Part shown: positions 1 through 6,178 of the stretch, piece after piece | Numbering within the stretch: the stretch's first letter is position 1 | Layout: every line of letters starts with the position of its first letter | Source: Candidatus Omnitrophota bacterium | GTDB taxonomy: Bacteria > Omnitrophota > Gorgyraeia > Gygaellales > Profunditerraquicolaceae | Direction: 5' to 3' | Length of the DNA: 6,468 nucleotides | Assembly: GCA_023229385.1 (NCBI GenBank) | Contig: JALNZI010000078.1 | Location: forward strand, 1 to 6,468 | Program-made: the position numbers and the translations under genes | Notes under the pieces: model-generated | What the model was told of the DNA's origin: nothing | Database searches by the model: none | Seen by the model: the letters and a program-made list of their open reading frames with translations, nothing else

Positions 1-1494
1 ATGATGAAGAGAATAATTGAGTATTTATTACTTTTTGTAGTTTTAGCTATATTTTTATATTTGGCCCGGGGCAAGCTGGAAGCCTTCTTCTATAACCGCG
101 GCAATAATTATATAGAGCGTTCTTTATACAGGGAGGCTATAGATTCCTACGGGAATGCCTTTAAAATAAACCCACAATCCTGGCAGGCCTGTCTGGGATT
201 GGCGGAAGCTTATAGATACAGCAAAGATTACAATAAATCAGCAGATGAATATAATCGGGTTTTGAAAATAAACCCCCTTTGTTTAAAGGCTTATCTATCC
301 CTGGCAGAAGTATATTCCCAGGAAGGCAAATACATAGAAGCCCTAAATGTGATTAGCCAAGCGCGTAATAAGATCCCTGCTAACCCGCAAATTAACCAAT
401 CCTCACAGGAGTGTTGCTACTCTTTTGTGGTCTCTACTTTAAACAAAAGCACCAAACTTTTTCTGGCGAATAAGAGTGCGGATGCGATAGCTCTTTTGCA
501 GGATGTCCTTAAGTCATGCCCTGATTTTGCCATAGCCCACTACACCCTGGGTTATTATTACTTCCAGGTTAAAGATTATAATAATGCCGAGAATAGCCTG
601 AAAAAAGCCCTTTTGATAGATCCCCAGTTTAATTACGCGCACAAATTGCTCAGCCAGGTGTATTTTGAGAAAGGAAGCTTTGAAAAAGAACTCTCCAGCG
701 CCAAGGATGCGCTTGCGGTAAGCAATAATGACGCCTCTGTTTACAATGATCTTGGCCTGGCATTGATGCATCTGGAACGTTATGCGGAGGCGATTCCCTA
801 TTTGCAAAAGGCAGTTATCCTTGATCCGAATAATACCGATTATGTCTATAGTTTAGGAAGTGTTTACCGGGATAATAAAATGTTTGAACAAGCCATCTCG
901 GAATATAATAAGCTGATTGTATTAAGGAAAGATTACCCTAATTTGCATAATGACCTGGCTGAAATATATGATAATCTGAGTAAGCATGCGCAGGCAGTTT
1001 CAGAATACCAGAAAGAAGTAGCGTATTGTCGCCAGGCCATGGCAAACAATCCTGATAGTCCTGTTTTACTCAACAATTACGCCTATGCTTTAAACGGCCT
1101 GGGTCAAGTTAATGAAGCCAAGGCAATTATCGATGGCGTAATAAAATCCTTTCCTCGTTATCGACAGGCGCAGTTGACTTTATCCAGAATCTACGACAAG
1201 ATGCATAAGCCGGATCTGGCTTTACAGGCAATGGAAAAAGCAAAACAACTTTCAGCAGGAGAGGGTTTCATCGACAATGAAATAACCAGGTTAAGCAAAC
1301 AACCTAAACTTAAGCCAGGGGCTCTCCCGGAGCAAAAGGATACGCTTTATTTAAAAAGCGGCCGTCAATTGCAGGGGAAGATAAAAAAAGAGTATCCGGA
1401 CAGGATAGTGCTGGAAGTGTTGCTGGGTTCTTCCCAGGGAGAAGTTATTTTTTACCGGGATTCAATTGAACGCATAGAAAGAACCCGCAATTAA
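1..1494 (+). CDS. Membrane-anchored TPR-repeat protein with C-terminal small beta module
   Basis: 497 aa. Residues 3-4 are basic (KR) and residues 5-22 form one hydrophobic helix with no signal-peptidase-like site, so the protein is probably held in the inner membrane by an uncleaved N-terminal anchor with the rest in the periplasm (inferred topology). From about residue 30 to 420 the sequence is a run of roughly eleven 34-residue tetratricopeptide repeats, recognisable by the W/Y-x2-L-G/A-x2-Y...A-x3-Y...NP pattern. Clear units lie at 30-60, 61-94, 95-128, 177-210, 245-278 and 279-312; the unit at 313-352 is stretched. TPR solenoids are protein-binding scaffolds. Residues 447-494 form a separate short module (LYLKSGRQLQGKI, then RIVLEV, then RDSIERIE) that looks like a small beta-barrel. 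The window opens exactly on ATGATG, so the start could be either Met, or lie upstream, and no ribosome binding site can be seen. A role in glycan assembly or export is suggested only by its neighbours. Confidence 0.85.
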   Translation: MMKRIIEYLLLFVVLAIFLYLARGKLEAFFYNRGNNYIERSLYREAIDSYGNAFKINPQSWQACLGLAEAYRYSKDYNKSADEYNRVLKINPLCLKAYLSLAEVYSQEGKYIEALNVISQARNKIPANPQINQSSQECCYSFVVSTLNKSTKLFLANKSADAIALLQDVLKSCPDFAIAHYTLGYYYFQVKDYNNAENSLKKALLIDPQFNYAHKLLSQVYFEKGSFEKELSSAKDALAVSNNDASVYNDLGLALMHLERYAEAIPYLQKAVILDPNNTDYVYSLGSVYRDNKMFEQAISEYNKLIVLRKDYPNLHNDLAEIYDNLSKHAQAVSEYQKEVAYCRQAMANNPDSPVLLNNYAYALNGLGQVNEAKAIIDGVIKSFPRYRQAQLTLSRIYDKMHKPDLALQAMEKAKQLSAGEGFIDNEITRLSKQPKLKPGALPEQKDTLYLKSGRQLQGKIKKEYPDRIVLEVLLGSSQGEVIFYRDSIERIERTRN

Positions 1495-1521
1495 ATCGAG
1501 GATTTTCGCGCGGGTGTTTTT
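1483..1521 (+). terminator. Possible weak rho-independent terminator or attenuator
   Basis: ACCCGC (1483-1488) can pair with GCGGGT (1510-1515), and an inner CGAG/TTCG pairing (1497-1500 with 1505-1508) would close the loop. The run G-TTTTT follows at 1516-1521. The left arm lies in the last codons of the TPR gene and the right arm is 16 bases before the permease start. The outer stem is only 6 bp with a lopsided internal loop (8 nt against 1 nt), so termination would be partial at best. If real, it would uncouple the TPR gene from the export genes. Confidence 0.3.
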
Positions 1522-1530
1522 AATCAAACA

Positions 1531-2322
1531 ATGACTCTAAGACTAATTGCAATAAAAATTAACAAAATATATTCTTTCCGGCACAGCTTATGGAATATGG
1601 CGGTAAAACAATTTAAGGCCAAATATGCCGGTTCTGTCTTGGGTATTTTTTGGGTAGCCATCAACCCTTTTTTATTGATGCTGGCAATAACCTTTGTTTT
1701 CACGACTGTCTTTAAAACCGAAGGGAAAGATTTTCCTTTATTTGTCCTTTCAGGGATTATCCCCTGGATGTTTTTCTCCGGGGCTTTGTCTGAAGCTACT
1801 CCTTCCTTATCAGCGCAAAAGAGCGTTTTACATCAGTTTAGTTTACCAAAAGAAATAATTCCTTTGAGCAGCGTGTTATCTTATGCATTGAATTTCCTTA
1901 TCAGTTGGTTAATTATCTGTCCCTTGTTTTTATTCCGTAATCCCGGGGCTATTACCATGATTGTTTTTCTCCCGGTAATATTTCTGCTGACCTGTATTTT
2001 TATCAGCGGGATAAGCCTGTTATTTAGCGTAGTTAACGTTATTTACCGTGACCTGGAACACTTAATCGGGACTTTGCTTATGTTTTGGTTCTGGATTACG
2101 CCAATTTTTTATTCCGTAGAAATGGTTCCTGCGAATCTCCGCTGGGTTTTTAATTTAAACCCCGTCTCGGCATTCATTTTATTCTACCGGGAGATAATTT
2201 TTTACTGTCACGTGCCGGAGTTGGCCACTTTTCTGGCGGTAACTGCCTGGGCATTCTTTAGTTTATCCGTGGGAATATTGGTTTCTATTTGGCTTGAGCC
2301 CAGAGTATTAAAACGTATCTAA
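1531..2322 (+). CDS. wzm: ABC-2 type polysaccharide export permease (Wzm/TagG/KpsM family)
   Basis: 263 aa, the usual length for this family. It is an inner-membrane protein expected to form a dimer that, with the adjacent ATPase, moves a lipid-linked polysaccharide from the cytoplasm to the periplasm. Family features visible: a short cytoplasmic N-terminus with an amphipathic stretch and the AKYAGSVLGIFWVAINPF block at 30-47; YRDLEHL at 172-178; FWITPIFY at 187-194; and NPVSAFILFYREIIF at 210-224. About six hydrophobic segments are seen, near 44-64, 69-87, 112-137, 140-168, 178-198 and 233-254. ATG 1531 is the first ATG, GTG or TTG codon in frame after the TPR stop, and the N-terminus lines up with the family from about residue 18. 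No good Shine-Dalgarno sequence precedes it (the nearest purine run, GAGGA at 1498-1502, is too far). Met23 (1597) is an alternative start but would cut the N-terminal segment. The substrate (O-antigen, teichoic acid-like or capsule) cannot be told from sequence. Confidence 0.93.
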   Translation: MTLRLIAIKINKIYSFRHSLWNMAVKQFKAKYAGSVLGIFWVAINPFLLMLAITFVFTTVFKTEGKDFPLFVLSGIIPWMFFSGALSEATPSLSAQKSVLHQFSLPKEIIPLSSVLSYALNFLISWLIICPLFLFRNPGAITMIVFLPVIFLLTCIFISGISLLFSVVNVIYRDLEHLIGTLLMFWFWITPIFYSVEMVPANLRWVFNLNPVSAFILFYREIIFYCHVPELATFLAVTAWAFFSLSVGILVSIWLEPRVLKRI

Positions 2323-2323
2323 T

Positions 2324-5044
2324 ATGTCTATAATCAGCTTTAATGATGTTTGGGAGATGTACCGGATTAAATTCGTTATTGAAGGCAAATCCTCATGGGA
2401 AGATTTCCAGGCCTTGCAGGGAATTAGCTTTTCCATGGAAAAAGGGGAGATATTAGGGATTATCGGCGAGAATGGTTCGGGCAAGTCGACCATTTTAAGA
2501 TTGATTGCCGGGATGCTCAAGCCTGATCGCGGAGAAATAGAGGTTTCAGGCAGTGTCGCAGGGCTTTTGGAGTTAGGTGCAGGTTTTCAGACTGAACTTA
2601 CCGGCAGGGAGAATATTGTCCTGCAGTGTGAACTCTTTGGTTTGCCGGCTGTCCAGGCAAAGGAAAAATTCCGCCAGATTATTGATTTCGCTGAAATCGG
2701 CAAGTTTATTGATGCCCCGGTAAAATGTTATTCCCAGGGTATGTTTGTGCGCCTGGCATTTGCCATAGCAGTGCATATGGACTCGGATATCTTTCTTGTA
2801 GATGATACGCTGTCCGTAGGGGATGAGTATTTCCAGAGGAAGTGTATTAAGGAAATATTCAGAATAAAACAACAGGGCAAGACCGTGGTTATTGTTACCC
2901 ACGATATGACAATGTTGCAGAAGCTCTGCGCAAGGACAATATTCTTAAAACAGGGAATGCTGGTTAAGGATGAAGAAACGGCCAAGGTAGTTTCTTTTTA
3001 CTCCCAGACAGTCGGCAGCCCAAAAGGAATAGCGGTTATTGAAAAGAAAAGGTTTGGTCTGGCATTTAATAATGGAAAGTTGCTTTTAAATTGGGATGGC
3101 AAATTGATCACTTCTACTTCCGGGGCCTATACGATTTTTAACGTAGCTAATAAGTGGTATAGCTCTACCCAGGCAGAATGGGAGGTTAAAGAAGAGCCGC
3201 GGGGAGTTTTTACGGCAGTCGGCAAGATCTACCAATTAGGGTTGACCCAGGTCTGGAGATTCGAGGTTTTAGGGGATTGTGAAATTAAGTGGGATATAGA
3301 GCTTGGAATGGACGGAGATATTGGGTTATCTGAAATGTATGTCAATATTGCGCTTAAAGATGAGTATAGCCGGTGGTTTAGCAATTCAGAAAAAGGGGAT
3401 TTCCCTCCGATTAAAAACGAAGATAAAAACTGGAATACCGTATTTACCAAGAATGGTTTAAGCGCACACATCGGAGTATATCAGCAGATTTTGGATGCAG
3501 CTGAGTTTCCTTCCCTGCTATTTGAGCAGTTATCATTAGGATCTTTAGCCCAGGGGTTAATTCTAAATTCCGATTATTTATCGCATTGCCGCATATTGCA
3601 ATATAAGCTTAATCCTTTTTCCGGTAAATCAGGAAATCAAACTGACCGGTTTATTTGTTTTGCGGGGAAAATCATAATAAATACTCCGGATATAGATGCT
3701 TATATTTCTAAGGTACAGAATGAGTTTGTTCTATCTACCCCGGAATCAAAGTTAGCTTTTGATAATGGTATTTGCAGGCTTGAATATAAGTCGGTAGAAT
3801 TGACCAAAAATAATCATATTTTTACCTCTCTTTATGCAAACGGGAAATGGCACTTTTCTCATTTAGCGCACTGGGATTTTAAAAAACAAAATGACCATAA
3901 AATTATTGCTATAGGCAGATGGCCGGATCTGGCTTTAACCCAGTCCTGGGAAATTGAAGTTATCGATGGCCGTTCTTTCAAATGGGATGTTAACGTAGAA
4001 GTTGAAGAAGAACTGGTTATTGAACAGCAGTATTTTTTTATTTGTTGCTCAAATGATTATTCGCAATGGTTCAGTAATTACGGTTCGGGAGTTTTTCCCG
4101 CGGATTTCCGGGAAACTGAAATGGATATGTTACAAAGATGTCTTCCTGATGGCGAACTCGGGTTCTTAAGCCAGGAGGCTAAATTACCCGCATTACGGGT
4201 GAAGTTTTCCAATGAATTCCATAATTACGCCAAGATCATGAATTCTAACTTTTACGAAAAAGCGAGATTAATGCGTATAGATAAAGTAGAACCTGAAAGG
4301 ATTAAAAAATTCCCTCCCGGAAAATATCCCTGTTTTAAGCTGGCTATTTCCCTGGATGGAGATAAGCAGGTATTTGATCCAGGCTCAAATGAGCTTAATG
4401 GCGAGAGGTTAAAGTTTATTTTTAACCAGGGCGGCGGTCGTGTACTTTGGGATGGGCAAGAGTTGACCAAGAGGATCGGTTTTTATACTTCTTTATGCTC
4501 GGGAGGGCGCTGGCATGATTCTTCTTCTTCGGCAAGATGGAAGGTTGTTGAGAAAGGTAAGGATGTAATTAAAATTACCGGAGAATGGCTATATTTGCCG
4601 ATAAGTCAATATTGGGAAATAAGTTTAAAAGAAGACAAGTTTATTAATTTCATTATCAGAATGAACTTAGATAAAGCGCTGGAAGTCGAGGCCCTGCAGG
4701 CAAACCTTATGCTGTCGGAAATATATTCACAATGGGTAAGGCAAGGGCAGGTACATAGTTTTCCCGGATTCAATAGCAACGTAGATGACAAATGGGATAT
4801 TATTTACTCTTGCTCGTCCGGGCCTGATGGCGTGGGAGTAGTTAAGGCGGCAGAAAACGGCTTATTTTTACCCGCAGTTACTTTATCTGCTCAAGAGGGA
4901 AACTCAGGGCAGCTTCTTAATGTCGTAAATTCCGATATTTACCACAGGGGCAGGGTTTTGCAGTGTTCAAATACAGGCGCAAGAACCCTGGCCGCGGGTG
5001 ATTACCTGTGTTTTAACGGGAAGATAGTTTGTAGCGGCGATTAA
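2324..5044 (+). CDS. wzt: Polysaccharide ABC exporter ATPase (Wzt/TagH family) with three tandem C-terminal domains
   Basis: 906 aa, about twice the usual Wzt length. Residues 1-235 are the nucleotide-binding domain: Walker A GENGSGKST at 48-56, the Q-loop region LGAGFQTELTGREN at 84-97, ABC signature YSQGM at 136-140, Walker B FLVDD at 157-161, the family block LSVGD at 163-167, and switch histidine H193 in VTHDM. It powers the permease encoded just upstream. The catalytic glutamate expected right after Walker B is Asp161. After a short linker, residues 244-450, 475-675 and 694-901 are three diverged copies of one Trp-rich, probably all-beta domain that I cannot assign to a family. They have no membrane segments and should be cytoplasmic. 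Ordinary Wzt proteins carry at most one C-terminal beta-sandwich, which binds the glycan end, so substrate recognition or gating is the leading guess. The ATG follows the permease stop by one base with only a weak purine run upstream, suggesting translational coupling. Confidence 0.92.
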   Translation: MSIISFNDVWEMYRIKFVIEGKSSWEDFQALQGISFSMEKGEILGIIGENGSGKSTILRLIAGMLKPDRGEIEVSGSVAGLLELGAGFQTELTGRENIVLQCELFGLPAVQAKEKFRQIIDFAEIGKFIDAPVKCYSQGMFVRLAFAIAVHMDSDIFLVDDTLSVGDEYFQRKCIKEIFRIKQQGKTVVIVTHDMTMLQKLCARTIFLKQGMLVKDEETAKVVSFYSQTVGSPKGIAVIEKKRFGLAFNNGKLLLNWDGKLITSTSGAYTIFNVANKWYSSTQAEWEVKEEPRGVFTAVGKIYQLGLTQVWRFEVLGDCEIKWDIELGMDGDIGLSEMYVNIALKDEYSRWFSNSEKGDFPPIKNEDKNWNTVFTKNGLSAHIGVYQQILDAAEFPSLLFEQLSLGSLAQGLILNSDYLSHCRILQYKLNPFSGKSGNQTDRFICFAGKIIINTPDIDAYISKVQNEFVLSTPESKLAFDNGICRLEYKSVELTKNNHIFTSLYANGKWHFSHLAHWDFKKQNDHKIIAIGRWPDLALTQSWEIEVIDGRSFKWDVNVEVEEELVIEQQYFFICCSNDYSQWFSNYGSGVFPADFRETEMDMLQRCLPDGELGFLSQEAKLPALRVKFSNEFHNYAKIMNSNFYEKARLMRIDKVEPERIKKFPPGKYPCFKLAISLDGDKQVFDPGSNELNGERLKFIFNQGGGRVLWDGQELTKRIGFYTSLCSGGRWHDSSSSARWKVVEKGKDVIKITGEWLYLPISQYWEISLKEDKFINFIIRMNLDKALEVEALQANLMLSEIYSQWVRQGQVHSFPGFNSNVDDKWDIIYSCSSGPDGVGVVKAAENGLFLPAVTLSAQEGNSGQLLNVVNSDIYHRGRVLQCSNTGARTLAAGDYLCFNGKIVCSGD
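3053..3673 (+). repeat. Wzt extension domain, copy 1 of 3 (residues 244-450)
   Basis: First copy of the repeated domain. Aromatic landmarks are W257, W278, W286, W311, W323 and W351 (offsets 0/21/29/54/66/94). Other landmarks are NWDGK at 256-260, LTQVWRFEV at 307-315, IKWD at 321-324, YSRWFSN at 348-354, W370, NSD at 415-417 with R423 eight residues after N415, and CFAGKI at 445-450. The alternating hydrophobic pattern suggests a beta-sandwich. Function unknown. Confidence 0.85.
3746..4348 (+). repeat. Wzt extension domain, copy 2 of 3 (residues 475-675)
   Basis: Second copy. Landmarks are Y488, W509, W517, W542, W554 and W582, the same offsets as copy 1 with no insertion or deletion across 95 residues. 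LTQSWEIEV (538-546), FKWD (552-555) and YSQWFSN (579-585) nearly match copy 1. The C-terminal half is the most diverged: the Trp matching W370 is missing, and the last motif reads CFKLAI (670-675). NSN (640-642) and R648 are kept. Confidence 0.85.
4403..5026 (+). repeat. Wzt extension domain, copy 3 of 3 (residues 694-901)
   Basis: Third copy, ending five residues before the stop. Landmarks are W709, W730, W739, W764, F776 and W804 (offsets 0/21/30/55/67/95, one residue inserted relative to the other copies). LWDGQELT (708-715), YTSLCSGGRW (721-730), SQYWEI (761-766), YSQW (801-804), W824, NSD (869-871) with R877, and CFNGKI (896-901) fix the register. It resembles copy 1 more than copy 2 at its two ends. 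Confidence 0.83.
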
Positions 5045-5048
5045 ATAC

Positions 5049-5053
5049 AAGGA
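5049..5053 (+). promoter_or_regulatory. Ribosome binding site for the radical SAM gene
   Basis: AAGGA lies 6 bases before ATG 5060, inside the 15-base gap after the ATPase stop. It is the clearest Shine-Dalgarno sequence in the window and supports the 5060 start over the out-of-frame ATG at 5053. Confidence 0.7.
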
Positions 5054-5059
5054 TGATTC

Positions 5060-6172
5060 ATGTCTTGGTTGAGTTCGACTAAGGTTTTATTGAGGCATTT
5101 TAAATTTTTTCTCTCCCGAGAATTGGATTATCCTTTGGTTGCCCCGGATATGCTGCAGCTTTGTTTTTTATCCCGCTGTAATTTAAAATGCAAGATGTGC
5201 AATGTCCAGGAAAAATATGAAAAACTTAAAATCTCAGGTGAGGTTTATGAATTAGATTTTAAGATAATGCAGGATTTGATATGCCAGGCGGCGGATATGG
5301 GGATCAAGCAGCTATTTTTAATCGGAGGGGAGCCTTTTTTAAGCAGAGACCTGTTTGATATTATCAAGTTTACCGGCCAGCATAAAATGGAGACAGTTGT
5401 TTTTACGAATGGAACCCTTTTGGGTAACCTCGAGATTATTGAGAAGACCTTTGACTCCGGCCTGCGCAGTCTGGGCATATCTATTGATGGAGCGAATGAA
5501 AATACATATAAAAATATAAGAGGCGAAGGAATTTTCGAAAGGATTATAGAGAATATTCGGTTGTTTAATAAAATAAAGAAAGACAGGGGATTGATTTCGC
5601 CCAGCATAAGCATAGCTTGTACGGTTATGGATCAGAATATTGAAGAGTTGCTGGATATTGTAAACTTAGCGAAAAGTTTAGAAGTTGACGGAATAGGCTT
5701 CCAGCCGGTAGTTACGAATAATACCGATCAAAGATTGAGAAACAGCCCGAATCAAAATTGGATACCCCCATCAAGGTATGCTATACTTGATAGGTCTATA
5801 GACAAATTGCTGGAATATAAATGTTCAAATAAGGAAAATTTTAAATTTATTTATACGGGGTTAGTTCAGCTAAGATTAATCAAGGATTATTTTAAGGGGG
5901 GATCGGTTTTGAACAGGCAGAAATGCTACGCAGGGTTTAACCGGATAATCATTTCGCAGGATGGAAAGGTGTATCTTTGCGCTGCAGAGCCGGATAACGG
6001 AGAAGTAAGTTTTGGGGATATCCATAAGGACAGGTTGAAGGATCTTTGGTATTCCGATAAGGCGAAGGTTTTCAGGAGAAGCATAAAGAAATGCAGTAAT
6101 CATTGCCTGCTAAGTTGTGCCCGCAGGGGGGAATTTGACGGATTTATGGATGATTTTTATCACAGCCATTAA
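5060..6172 (+). CDS. Radical SAM protein with reduced SPASM/twitch-like auxiliary cluster domain
   Basis: 370 aa, probably cytosolic. The radical SAM core carries the CX3CX2C motif CNLKCKMC (C40, C44, C47) that binds the [4Fe-4S] cluster used to cleave S-adenosylmethionine. The AdoMet-binding GGEP motif is at 89-92, and the barrel-strand motifs FTNGT (115-119) and SIDG (141-144) follow. The C-terminal part fits the first half of the SPASM pattern, CX9-15GX4C, as C289-x12-G302-x4-C307. The second half is only CX3CX3C (C345, C349, C353) instead of CX2CX5CX3C plus a last Cys, so there is probably one auxiliary Fe-S cluster. SPASM and twitch enzymes mature peptides, activate sulfatases, or oxidise or epimerise sugar-derived substrates. 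The substrate here is not identifiable. Its place between a glycan exporter and a glycosyltransferase favours modification of a glycan precursor (inference). The start is chosen by the AAGGA site 6 bases upstream. Confidence 0.88.
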   Translation: MSWLSSTKVLLRHFKFFLSRELDYPLVAPDMLQLCFLSRCNLKCKMCNVQEKYEKLKISGEVYELDFKIMQDLICQAADMGIKQLFLIGGEPFLSRDLFDIIKFTGQHKMETVVFTNGTLLGNLEIIEKTFDSGLRSLGISIDGANENTYKNIRGEGIFERIIENIRLFNKIKKDRGLISPSISIACTVMDQNIEELLDIVNLAKSLEVDGIGFQPVVTNNTDQRLRNSPNQNWIPPSRYAILDRSIDKLLEYKCSNKENFKFIYTGLVQLRLIKDYFKGGSVLNRQKCYAGFNRIIISQDGKVYLCAAEPDNGEVSFGDIHKDRLKDLWYSDKAKVFRRSIKKCSNHCLLSCARRGEFDGFMDDFYHSH

Positions 6173-6178
6173 TAAATT

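Noticed and set aside
2573..2902. Reverse-strand open frame of 109 codons opposite the ATPase domain
   Set aside because: It covers the signature and Walker B coding region of a well-conserved ATPase, and its translation has no recognisable motif. The smaller reverse-strand frames elsewhere fail for the same reasons.
3053..5026. Copies of the ordinary Wzt C-terminal glycan-binding domain
   Set aside because: Each copy is about 205 residues, longer than the usual domain of about 150, and the Trp spacing and YSxW/NSD/CF motifs do not match what I know of that family. I leave the fold unassigned; only a structure comparison could settle it.
2324..5044. Possibility that the long ATPase is an assembly artefact or an accidental fusion of separate genes
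   Set aside because: The frame is continuous for 906 codons, all three domain copies are in register with short linkers, and the copies are far too diverged to come from an assembly collapse or duplication error.
5045..5059. Possible RiPP precursor peptide gene near the radical SAM enzyme
   Set aside because: The gaps on either side are 15 and 6 bases, too short for a peptide gene, and no small forward-strand frame with its own ribosome binding site is seen. A precursor outside the window cannot be excluded.
5245..5613. Reverse-strand open frame of 122 codons inside the radical SAM gene
   Set aside because: It lies wholly opposite conserved radical SAM core coding (GGEP, TNGT and SIDG regions), and its translation shows no recognisable domain. 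It is best explained as a chance open frame.
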